From positions 502,696 to 566,695 of the forward strand of contig JAPLYU010000001.1 in NCBI GenBank assembly GCA_026395405.1: a stretch of DNA of 64,000 nucleotides, written 5' to 3'. Below the pieces are notes generated by a model. That model was given only the letters and a program-made list of their open reading frames with translations. It was not told the origin of the DNA and did no database searches. Numbering within the stretch: the stretch's first letter is position 1; the number at the start of each line of letters is the position of its first letter. Made by a program: the position numbers and the translations under genes. The stretch is from Candidatus Saccharimonadota bacterium. GTDB taxonomy: Bacteria; Patescibacteriota; Saccharimonadia; Saccharimonadales; Saccharimonadaceae. Positions 17,585 through 24,910 of this stretch are shown piece by piece.

Positions 17585-18062
17585 AGGTTACAAAACTATA
17601 TGGATATATATTATCATTATCTACTGGAAATTGTTCCTCGCTAGTTTTTTGCCAAGCGGGGTCAAGTTTCGGAAAAAAAACATCCGCTCCTGAAATCGAC
17701 ACATCTACCTCTGTAGCGTAGATTTTTTCGACGTCATTTAGTGCTTGTTTGTAAATCTCACCTCCGCCCATAATGAAAGCATCTTTATAGTCATCGGCAA
17801 TCGCGAATGCTTCCTCTAAAGAGTGAGCGGTTTTAATACCGGGGATTTCGATATCTTTACCCCTGGTAACTACTATGTTCTGGCGATTTGGAAGAGCAAC
17901 ACCTATAGAATCGAGTGTCTTTCGTCCCATAATAACCGCCGATCCAGTAGTCAACTCTTTAAAATGGGTGATATCACCATGCATTTCTCCTCGACCCCAC
18001 AATAATCCACCACTCATACCAATGGCACGTTCGCGGTCATAGGCGACAACGATGCTTTTTAT
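17571..18062 (-). CDS. folA: Dihydrofolate reductase with apparent ATA start
   Basis: A 163-residue DHFR. The conserved first strand IKSIVVAYDRERAIG lies upstream of the first in-frame ATG (18017), so starting at that ATG would remove the essential beta-strand A. No ATG, GTG or TTG occurs in frame between; the codon at the expected place is ATA at 18060-18062, overlapping the thyA stop as ATAA. GGGGGGA lies 8 nt before it. Downstream motifs are normal: AVIMGRKTLDS, NIVVTRG, FIMGGGEIYKQAL. The enzyme regenerates tetrahydrofolate after ThyA. Function is clear; the start is inferred. Confidence 0.8.
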   Translation of the reverse strand: MKSIVVAYDRERAIGMSGGLLWGRGEMHGDITHFKELTTGSAVIMGRKTLDSIGVALPNRQNIVVTRGKDIEIPGIKTAHSLEEAFAIADDYKDAFIMGGGEIYKQALNDVEKIYATEVDVSISGADVFFPKLDPAWQKTSEEQFPVDNDNIYPYSFVTYEKR

Positions 18063-19048
18063 ACTGGCGTTCCCCCCATATTCATCGGTGGATGAGCAAC
18101 ATAATCTTGAATTTTAAAATGTTCAACCCTAAAATCTTCAAGTTTTGTTATTGCCGGGTCAAGCGTTAGCCTTGGGAATGCGTAAGGCTCACGGTCCAAC
18201 AACTCATCGACTTTTTCAAAATGTTGATCATAAATATGAGCGTTTGAAATCTGAAAGACAAGTTCTTTGGGTTTATACCCAGTAACTTGTCCAACCATCA
18301 TCAAAAGGGCTGCGTAGTGAACCATATTAAATGGGAGTCCAACTGGGACATCCGCACTCCGTTGCCAGTGGACCAATGAAATTTCTTTGTTCTCGGTATC
18401 GATATTATAGTGCTGTAATCCGTGACACGGAACAATCAGTACTTCTTGTTGACGACCGGGTGCACGACTTATTTTAGGAGGAATAAAAGGGCTGATTATA
18501 TGTGTTCTAAGTTCCGGTCGGTCTTTGATTTGTTCAATCATAGCCTGATACTGGTCAAATGTCTTGTCGCCATCAGGAAAATCATGAAACGCAGCCCCAT
18601 ACGAACCCGGTCCTAAATCGCCGACTTCAAGTCCTCGCTTTTTTGCTTTTCGCTCAGCCTCTTCTCCAACGGTCCATGGCTTCCACCAATTACACCCATA
18701 CTCTTCAAGCTCTTCTTGGGTTCTAGCTCCATGCATAAATCCAATTACTTCACCAAGGGCCTGTTTAATTGGACCTACTACGGTCCGTAATTCAGGGTTT
18801 GGTTTATAAGATGCGATAATTTCATCAGACGTCCCCATAGTAAGGTCGCGTTCAGTAATAAGCGGGAAGCCCCCTTCAGCCAAATCGAATCGCATCATAT
18901 GTCCCAACACCTCAGCAGAGCTGGAATCCATTCCTGAAAGTGCTTTTTTTCCCGTTTTTCGTATCCTTAATAACAAATCGTGATACTGTAAATCAGGCTC
19001 GCGGTCAGTTTTATATGTAAACGGTTCGACTTTTTCTATATCTACCAC
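18059..19048 (-). CDS. thyA: Thymidylate synthase
   Basis: A 329-residue ThyA converting dUMP to dTMP with methylene-tetrahydrofolate. Visible motifs: catalytic Cys in VPCHGLQHY, the dUMP-binding WQRSADVPVGLPFN and SNAHIYDQHFEKV. It is longer than the usual 264 residues because of an N-terminal part and an insertion around residues 110-145. The start is GTG after GAGGGG. A TGGTATAAT extended -10 on this strand at 19087-19092 is its likely promoter. DHFR follows with an overlapping start, which couples production of the two enzymes. Confidence 0.93.
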   Translation of the reverse strand: MVDIEKVEPFTYKTDREPDLQYHDLLLRIRKTGKKALSGMDSSSAEVLGHMMRFDLAEGGFPLITERDLTMGTSDEIIASYKPNPELRTVVGPIKQALGEVIGFMHGARTQEELEEYGCNWWKPWTVGEEAERKAKKRGLEVGDLGPGSYGAAFHDFPDGDKTFDQYQAMIEQIKDRPELRTHIISPFIPPKISRAPGRQQEVLIVPCHGLQHYNIDTENKEISLVHWQRSADVPVGLPFNMVHYAALLMMVGQVTGYKPKELVFQISNAHIYDQHFEKVDELLDREPYAFPRLTLDPAITKLEDFRVEHFKIQDYVAHPPMNMGGTPV

Positions 19049-19132
19049 TCTTTACCCCTCATATGTTCTTGATTAATTCTGTTATTATTATACCAGTATT
19101 TTTTGCTGAATTAACTATCAGATACTGCATTA

Positions 19133-19162
19133 TTGACAACAGATGGGCATATTTGGTATACT
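19133..19162 (+). promoter_or_regulatory. Promoter of rplJ-rplL
   Basis: TTGACA at 19133-19138 and TATACT at 19157-19162 with an 18 bp spacer. It drives the L10 leader and rplJL, divergently from thyA. Confidence 0.8.
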
Positions 19163-19164
19163 AC

Positions 19165-19300
19165 CGAAGGACATTCACCAAAGACAGTAGCCGTGGAAAC
19201 ACTTAATTTGCTACCTAGGATTATGTATACACATTTTTTTGGATTTTAGTCTTTGGCAATGCGAGCACCAAGGACTTTTTTGTTCTCTCGCAATGCCGTC
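19165..19300 (+). promoter_or_regulatory. Ribosomal protein L10 leader with attenuator
   Basis: The first part (about 19175-19221) carries AAAGACAGTAGCCGTGG and TTAATTTGCTACCTAGG, in the order typical of the L10 leader that binds the L10(L12)4 complex. A terminator follows: stem AGTCTTTGG (19248-19256) with CCAAGGACT (19268-19276) and a T-run to 19281. An overlapping alternative pairs GGCAATGCGAG (19255-19265) with CTCGCAATGCC (19287-19297) and would prevent the terminator. Excess L10 would thus stop transcription before rplJ. The motif match is by eye. Confidence 0.8.
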
Positions 19301-19358
19301 TGAACATTTACAATTTGGTCAAATAATATACGAAATATCAACTAAAGAAAGGATTTTT

Positions 19359-19886
19359 ATGGCAATTACCCGCGATAAAAAGAATACTTTGGTTGCAGAA
19401 TTAGCTGAATTATTCGCTGACGCAAAAGGCTCAGTCGGTGCTGCCTATACAGGACTGACCGTTGCTGATATGCAAAAACTTCGTGCAGCAGCCAGGGCAG
19501 AAAACGTAACGATCAAAGTAGCTAAAAACCGCTTGGTTCGCGTTGCCCTAGGTGCCGATACGAAATTTAAGTCAGCTGATACGAGTTTGCTGACTGGACA
19601 ATTAGTTTACGCTTTTTCAAGCGTTGACGAAGTTGCTCCGGCTCAAGTTTTGGCAAAATTTGCCAAAAGCCACCCAGCACTAAAACTGATTATCGGTTTT
19701 GACGGCACGGGTGACATCCTTGATACGGCAACTGTGACTGCACTAGCAGCACTACCAACCAAAGACCAACTTCGTGGTCAGCTGGTCAGTGTCATTGCTG
19801 GACCACTAAGCGGATTCCTAAATGTCGCAAGTGGCGCACAACGTGGATTCACTCAAGTATTGTCTCAGCATGCTGAATCAATTTAA
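19359..19886 (+). CDS. rplJ: 50S ribosomal protein L10
   Basis: A 175-residue L10 starting MAITRDKKNTLVAELAEL, with AAYTGLTVADMQKLRAAAR and KVAKNRLVR typical of the rRNA-binding domain. The C-terminal helix that carries L7/L12 dimers ends the protein. AAAGAAAGGA lies before this ATG; in-frame codons upstream (from 19239) fall inside the regulatory leader and are rejected. rplL follows 44 nt later, and both are controlled by the L10 leader. Confidence 0.97.
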   Translation: MAITRDKKNTLVAELAELFADAKGSVGAAYTGLTVADMQKLRAAARAENVTIKVAKNRLVRVALGADTKFKSADTSLLTGQLVYAFSSVDEVAPAQVLAKFAKSHPALKLIIGFDGTGDILDTATVTALAALPTKDQLRGQLVSVIAGPLSGFLNVASGAQRGFTQVLSQHAESI

Positions 19887-19930
19887 AACTAATTTTGTAA
19901 CTATATAATTAAACTAAGGAGAATATAATC

Positions 19931-20332
19931 ATGGCTGATAAAGAAGTCAAACTTTCCGCTGCACAGACAAAGATTGTTGATGAACTTAACAAACTTTCTG
20001 CATTGGAACTAAGTCAAATCGTAAAACACCTGGAAGGTGAGTGGGGCGTAAGCGCTGCTGCTCCTGCTGCAGCTGTTGCTGCCGTAGCCGCTGAAGCTGC
20101 TCCTGCAGAAGAAGAAGGTAAAACAGAATTTACCATCAATCTAAAAGAAGCCGGTAATCAAAAAGTTGCTGTCATCAAGGCAGTCAAAGAAATCACAGGC
20201 CTTGGACTAGGTGAAGCAAAAGCTATCGTTGATGGCGTTCCTTCAACAGTCAAAGAAAAAGCCAACAAAGAAGAAGCTGAAAATGCTAAAAAACTGCTTG
20301 AAGAAGCAGGCGCAACAGTCGAATTAGCATAA
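19931..20332 (+). CDS. rplL: 50S ribosomal protein L7/L12
   Basis: A 133-residue L7/L12: N-terminal dimerisation helices ([19 protein letters not shown]), an Ala/Pro hinge with many Ala-Ala-Pro units, and the conserved C-terminal domain with [20 protein letters not shown] and [13 protein letters not shown]. It recruits elongation factors. AAGGAG lies 8 nt before the ATG, fitting a high translation rate. An intrinsic terminator follows. Confidence 0.98.
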   Translation: MADKEVKLSAAQTKIVDELNKLSALELSQIVKHLEGEWGVSAAAPAAAVAAVAAEAAPAEEEGKTEFTINLKEAGNQKVAVIKAVKEITGLGLGEAKAIVDGVPSTVKEKANKEEAENAKKLLEEAGATVELA

Positions 20333-20374
20333 TTTTTACATCTGTTATTTGACCATATATTGTAATGAGCATTT

Positions 20375-20404
20375 ATACCGTCCATTTGTTTGGACGGTAT
20401 TTTT
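20375..20404 (+). terminator. Intrinsic terminator after rplL
   Basis: A perfect 10 bp stem ATACCGTCCA/TGGACGGTAT with a 6-nt loop, followed by TTTTG. It ends the rplJL transcript. Confidence 0.9.
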
Positions 20405-20481
20405 GTTGTATAGGCAAGGATAAAATATACAACGCTTTACGCGATACATCATAAAATCGTGTGGAAAACATCATTTGTATA

Positions 20482-20510
20482 TTGACTTTGTCTACCAAAA
20501 TTGGTATATA
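20482..20510 (+). promoter_or_regulatory. Sigma70-type promoter
   Basis: TTGACT at 20482-20487 and TATATA at 20505-20510 with a 17 bp spacer, upstream of the conserved hypothetical gene at 20560. Confidence 0.65.
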
Positions 20511-20559
20511 TAAAGTAATATCAGGGCAAAAATAAAGACAAAAGGAATTGCGAGTTACC

Positions 20560-21078
20560 ATGTCTGAATTACCAGAGAAACAAATTAAACGATTACACAG
20601 CCTCATGCAAGATGCTGAGACTAACCTTGCTGCAGCTAGGGAACTACTAATCAGTATTACGGGCGACGACGGCGCCCCTATTACACCAAAGTCCAGCAAT
20701 ACAGAGGACGTTAAGGGCAAAGTCATTGAGGGCGTTTTTGACGGTCAGCGAATGGCCGGACCAGATGGCAAAGAGTATCCTGTACCTGCAAATTACGCCA
20801 GTAAATCAAAGCTGGTAGAGGGCGACATCTTGAAACTTACTATCACAGATGACGGTGGTTTTGTATACAAGCAAATCAGTCCAATTGAACGAAAACAAAT
20901 TATTGGTACATTAGTCCAACATGACGGCGCATATTATGTCGAAGCTAACGGACGCGAATATCGAATTCTACTAGCTAGTGTAACTTACTTCCGTATTAAC
21001 GTCGGCGATCAAGTCACTATTATCATTCCGGCCGACAATCCAGATGCCGATTGGGCAGCAGTCGAAGCCGCTTTATAG
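20560..21078 (+). CDS. Conserved hypothetical with N-terminal helix and beta-rich domain
   Basis: A 172-residue soluble protein. The first 40 residues form a charged helix (EKQIKRLHSLMQDAETNLAA), then a linker, then a beta-rich part with VKGKVIEGVFDGQRMAGPDG and VEGDILKLTITDDG, ending PADNPDADWAAVEAAL. The beta part resembles an OB-like nucleic-acid-binding barrel, but I cannot name it. I start at the ATG at 20560; an in-frame TTG at 20548 sits directly on the purine stretch and is less likely. It has its own promoter between rplL and dnaX. Confidence 0.7.
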   Translation: MSELPEKQIKRLHSLMQDAETNLAAARELLISITGDDGAPITPKSSNTEDVKGKVIEGVFDGQRMAGPDGKEYPVPANYASKSKLVEGDILKLTITDDGGFVYKQISPIERKQIIGTLVQHDGAYYVEANGREYRILLASVTYFRINVGDQVTIIIPADNPDADWAAVEAAL

Positions 21079-21149
21079 ATTCACTCTGTACAAAAAGAAG
21101 GTAATAGCATAAGCTTTTATTATAATGTTAAAAATAATAAAGGGGTATT

Positions 21150-21746
21150 ATGCAGCCTGATTCAACGCCGCAAAATTATACAAATATCGAAATGTCTTCA
21201 CCGCCAAAAAGCGGACGTAATTGGAAAAGGATTTTATTGTTTGTTTTAGTGGCAGCGATAGCGGGAGCGTTGTCGGGTGTTGCCGTATGGGCATACATGA
21301 ATAGCCAAAATGAAAGCAAAGCCAAAGAATTAAATGTTCAAATAACCTCAAAAACCACTAGGATAAATAGTTTGCAGTCTAATGTGAAAAGTCTAGAAAC
21401 TCAGGTTGCCACCAAAACCACAACAGCTACAAGTTCGACTCAGCAAACGACTAGCCAAACAGGCATATATGAATCGCTATTAAACTATTGCAAGACCGAT
21501 AACAAAACTGTAGGGTTTGCCACTTTATCAAACAACACACCAAACGGTGCGGCTCAGAAATACTTTGGAAGCTGTTCTGTTGCACCAGCAGGAGCACTGA
21601 CTGGCGGATATGTAATAACTGCAGTTTATACAAATAATGCATGGCAAGAGCTGTTTAAGGCTCAGCAGGCCACACCAACCACAGACGCGATTTGCACAAA
21701 GAATCATATTCCATACGAACTACTTACTTGCACTCAAAATAATTAA
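21150..21746 (+). CDS. Membrane-anchored protein with coiled coil
   Basis: A 198-residue protein: cytoplasmic Pro/Ser-rich N-terminus (1-25), one helix (about 27-48), a coiled coil (about 55-90, NVQITSKTTRINSLQSNVKS), a Thr/Ser linker and an extracellular C-terminal domain with four Cys (YCKTD, GSCSV, ICTKN, LTCTQ) that could form two disulfides. AAAGGGG lies 6 nt before the ATG. No family is recognised; a surface role is inferred from topology. Confidence 0.65.
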   Translation: MQPDSTPQNYTNIEMSSPPKSGRNWKRILLFVLVAAIAGALSGVAVWAYMNSQNESKAKELNVQITSKTTRINSLQSNVKSLETQVATKTTTATSSTQQTTSQTGIYESLLNYCKTDNKTVGFATLSNNTPNGAAQKYFGSCSVAPAGALTGGYVITAVYTNNAWQELFKAQQATPTTDAICTKNHIPYELLTCTQNN

Positions 21747-21788
21747 ATAAGTTGTGTAATCGATAGAACGGTCCGACCAACTGTTTTG

Positions 21789-21816
21789 TTGACATTGAGA
21801 AAAAAAGCGCTATACT
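21789..21816 (+). promoter_or_regulatory. Promoter upstream of dnaX
   Basis: TTGACA at 21789-21794 and TATACT at 21811-21816 with a 16 bp spacer. The leader before dnaX is about 100 nt and includes a seven-codon reading frame starting at an ATG after AGGTGAAAACAAAA, which could be a leader peptide. Confidence 0.65.
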
Positions 21817-21861
21817 GGAGTTATTCACAGAGGTGAAAACAAAAATGGTAAAAAATACGAC

Positions 21862-21889
21862 ATTATAAGCACGCGAATGTGCGTATAAT
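21862..21889 (+). repeat. Inverted repeat in the dnaX leader
   Basis: ATTATAAGCAC and GTGCGTATAAT are complementary except for one mismatch, around a 6-nt loop. The right arm contains a TATAAT, so the element could be an RNA hairpin in the leader or an operator over a second dnaX promoter. Confidence 0.5.
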
Positions 21890-21923
21890 CGAAACAGATA
21901 GTTGAGTTGGGAGAAAACAAACA

Positions 21924-23516
21924 GTGTCAAAAGCATTGTACCGAAAATATCGCAGCAAGTCGCTCGATGAGGTAATAGGTCAAAAGCATATTACGGATAT
22001 TTTATCGCGCGCTGTTTCTGAAGGACACATTTCTCACGCGTATCTGTTGTCAGGACCACGCGGAGTAGGCAAGACATCGGTTGCTCGCATTCTAGCCCAT
22101 GAAATAAATAAATTAAAATACGACGAAGAAATTACAAACTTAGACATTATTGAAATTGATGCGGCCAGTAATAACGGTGTCGAAGACGTCCGCGACCTAC
22201 GCGAAAAAGTTCAAATTGCTCCATTTTCAGCAGACAAAAAAATATATATCATCGATGAAGTTCATATGTTATCAAAAGCTGCTTTTAATGCGCTTCTTAA
22301 AACCCTGGAAGAACCCCCAGAACACGTTATTTTCATCTTGGCTACTACCAATGTTGAAAAATTACCGGCAACAATTATAAGTCGTGTTCAAAGGTTTAGT
22401 TTTCGCCCTATCAGAGTCGAAGATGCAGTCAAACACTTGTCGTATATTGCTAAATCTGAAGGTATTAAAATTTCCGACGATGCATTAAAACTTATTGCAA
22501 TTCGTAGCGACGGAAGTTTCAGAGACAGTATCAGCCTATTAGATCAATTATCGAGTTTGGCCGGATCTGATTCTAAAACGATATCCGTTAAATTAATCGA
22601 GGACATGTTGGGTATTGCTCCAACCGAAACTATTGACCAAATTCTGGATGCGGTTGAAAAGCACGACTTAGAGTTGGTTATTAAACTATTGAATCGCACC
22701 TTCGACGAGGGCGTCGACAGCACAGTAATAGTCAACCAACTGACGAACAATATAAGCGAACATATCTCTGAAAAACCTCAACTTATTCCGCTCCTGGACG
22801 CACTAATCGACGTAGCAAAAAGCCCACAACCCCAACTAAAACTACTTAGTGTTTTAGGTATGGCAACTCAATCAAAACACTCACCAAAATCAGCAGCATT
22901 GCTAGCCTCAACACACGAATTCAGCGCATCTATTGAAGAATTGAAGAAAAAAGCATCCGAAGATAGGCCGTCTGATACTGCAGAATCGGTCGTTGATGCA
23001 CTTCCATCAAAGACACTGCTTCACGCCAGATCTGACTCGGGCCCCGGCGTCGGGTCAGATTTGGGCTCCAGGGTGTCATCGACGAAAGTGCCATCAACGA
23101 CCAGCAAGTCACGGGTGACGGTTGGCGGGGCAGCACCCGATTCCGCGGACACTAAAAGTGGCCGAGAATCAGGGGCGGACCAACCGGCAGGACCCGCCAA
23201 GAAGAGCGTTTTTAATTGGTCTAAACTCCTTGACTACACCCGTAAAAACCACATTGCACTTTACTGCGTCCTTTCTAATTGCGGACATAAACTAGACGGT
23301 GGCAATTTGACAATTTATACAAATTCCAAATTTTACAAGAAAAAATTGGATGATACAAAATACAGTGTACTACTTTCAAAATGCCTGCAAGAAATTGGTA
23401 TTTTTGGACTTGATATCCACACGATTCCCACACCTCTTCCACCCCAGAATAGCCAAGCTGCTGCCGTAGCTGTTATTATGGGTGGAGGAGAAGAGGTCTC
23501 GTTAGAGTCCATTTAA
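21924..23516 (+). CDS. dnaX: DNA polymerase III subunit gamma/tau, zinc module absent
   Basis: A 530-residue DnaX, GTG start after GGGAGA. The clamp-loader AAA+ part is intact: LYRKYRSKSLDEVIGQ, Walker A GPRGVGKTS, Walker B YIIDEVHMLS, sensor TTNVEKLPATIISR. Between Walker A and IEIDAASNNGV the usual Cys4 zinc insertion is missing; only a short EINKLKYDEEI stretch remains. Residues about 345-430 are a low-complexity linker encoded by unusually GC-rich DNA with a palindrome at 23030-23060. The C-terminal domain (about 430-530) would bind polymerase. dnaB follows 12 nt later. Confidence 0.93.
   Translation: MSKALYRKYRSKSLDEVIGQKHITDILSRAVSEGHISHAYLLSGPRGVGKTSVARILAHEINKLKYDEEITNLDIIEIDAASNNGVEDVRDLREKVQIAPFSADKKIYIIDEVHMLSKAAFNALLKTLEEPPEHVIFILATTNVEKLPATIISRVQRFSFRPIRVEDAVKHLSYIAKSEGIKISDDALKLIAIRSDGSFRDSISLLDQLSSLAGSDSKTISVKLIEDMLGIAPTETIDQILDAVEKHDLELVIKLLNRTFDEGVDSTVIVNQLTNNISEHISEKPQLIPLLDALIDVAKSPQPQLKLLSVLGMATQSKHSPKSAALLASTHEFSASIEELKKKASEDRPSDTAESVVDALPSKTLLHARSDSGPGVGSDLGSRVSSTKVPSTTSKSRVTVGGAAPDSADTKSGRESGADQPAGPAKKSVFNWSKLLDYTRKNHIALYCVLSNCGHKLDGGNLTIYTNSKFYKKKLDDTKYSVLLSKCLQEIGIFGLDIHTIPTPLPPQNSQAAAVAVIMGGGEEVSLESI
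23030..23060. repeat. GC-rich palindrome inside the dnaX linker
   Basis: ATCTGACTCG and CGGGTCAGAT pair with one mismatch around a GC-rich centre. It lies in the GC-rich stretch 22970-23210 that encodes the interdomain linker and stays in frame. Confidence 0.6.
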
Positions 23517-23528
23517 GCAATAGAGTCA

Positions 23529-24878
23529 ATGGCAACCAAAGAAGTTATAGCGGGGAAAATTCCACCACAAAATATTGACGCCGAGAAGAGTTTACTTGGC
23601 GCGGTTTTAATTGACGAAGAAACCCTAGCTGATATTTCTGAACACGTTACCATAAAGGATTTTTACGAAAAACGTCATAGTACTATCTTCGGTGCAATGA
23701 TGAATTTATATGAAAAGCACAAACCGGTAGATTTACTGACCCTTACTGATGAATTAAAGCGTAAAAAAGAACTAGATATTATCGGTGGTTCAGCCTATTT
23801 AACCGACTTAACCAATTACGTTCCAACCTCTGCCCACGCCGAAGCCTATGCTCAGCTAGTTGCTCAAAAAGCAGTTCGGCGCCGGCTAATAAAGGCTAGT
23901 AGCGATATATCAGAACTTGGATATAACGAAGAGACTTCTACGGAGGAGCTGTTAGAAAAAGCCGAATCCGAACTATTTTCAGTCAGCGACCAGTCACTAA
24001 AACAAGATATTGTCAGTATCGAAAGTATTTTAACCGAGAGTTTCGACCGTATGGAGGAACTTCATCGGAACAAAGGTGCACTCCGAGGCGTTAGAACTGG
24101 TTATCGTGATTTAGATACTATGACAGCTGGGCTGCAACGAAGTGATTTGATTGTACTGGCATCTAGGCCAGCGATGGGTAAGACTACTCTAGTTACAAAC
24201 TTGGCATATAATGTTGCCACAGTTGCGAAACAGCCGGTTTTGTTTTTCAGCCTAGAAATGAGTAAGGAACAGCTGGTTGACCGCATGCTAGCAGATTCAT
24301 CTGGCGTAGACGCCTGGAATATTCGAACAGGTAATTTATCCGACGAAGATTTTAGCAAATTATCCGAGGCGATGGGCGAATTGGCCGAAGCCCCAATATT
24401 CATTGACGATACTCCGGGATTGTCAGTGTTAGAAATGCGCACTAAAGCACGTCGTGCCAATCACGAACAACCACTCGGTTTGGTTATTGTAGATTACCTT
24501 CAGCTAATGCAAGGAAGTGGTCGAAGCGATGGTAACCGTGTTCAAGAAGTTGGTGAAATATCCAGGGGCCTTAAGTTAATCGCCCGCGAATTAAACGTAC
24601 CAGTTATCGGATTAAGCCAATTATCTCGCTCGGTTGAATCGCGCAGCCCTCAAATTCCTCAACTGGCAGATCTTCGCGAATCAGGGTCTATTGAACAAGA
24701 CGCCGACATCGTAATGTTTATTTACCGCGAAGCCTATTACAATCCTGAAACCGAACGCGAAAACATCACCGACTTGTTTATTGCTAAACACCGAAACGGA
24801 CCAACTGGCAAAGTAGAGCTTTACTTTGACCCTGAACGTCTACGTTTTACCTCTCTTGACCGCAAACACGACGCCTAA
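23529..24878 (+). CDS. dnaB: Replicative DNA helicase DnaB
   Basis: A 449-residue hexameric helicase. The N-terminal helical domain starts PPQNIDAEKSLLGAVLIDEE. The RecA-like domain has Walker A ASRPAMGKTTL, Walker B VIVDYLQLM and SQLSRSVESR, with the arginine-finger region ADLRESGSIEQDADIVMF. No intein is present. It unwinds DNA ahead of the polymerase loaded through DnaX, its direct neighbour 12 nt upstream. There is no Shine-Dalgarno sequence, so translation is probably coupled to dnaX. Confidence 0.97.
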   Translation: MATKEVIAGKIPPQNIDAEKSLLGAVLIDEETLADISEHVTIKDFYEKRHSTIFGAMMNLYEKHKPVDLLTLTDELKRKKELDIIGGSAYLTDLTNYVPTSAHAEAYAQLVAQKAVRRRLIKASSDISELGYNEETSTEELLEKAESELFSVSDQSLKQDIVSIESILTESFDRMEELHRNKGALRGVRTGYRDLDTMTAGLQRSDLIVLASRPAMGKTTLVTNLAYNVATVAKQPVLFFSLEMSKEQLVDRMLADSSGVDAWNIRTGNLSDEDFSKLSEAMGELAEAPIFIDDTPGLSVLEMRTKARRANHEQPLGLVIVDYLQLMQGSGRSDGNRVQEVGEISRGLKLIARELNVPVIGLSQLSRSVESRSPQIPQLADLRESGSIEQDADIVMFIYREAYYNPETERENITDLFIAKHRNGPTGKVELYFDPERLRFTSLDRKHDA

Positions 24879-24910
24879 AATATACCCTTTAGCGTGATAT
24901 AATTAGACTA

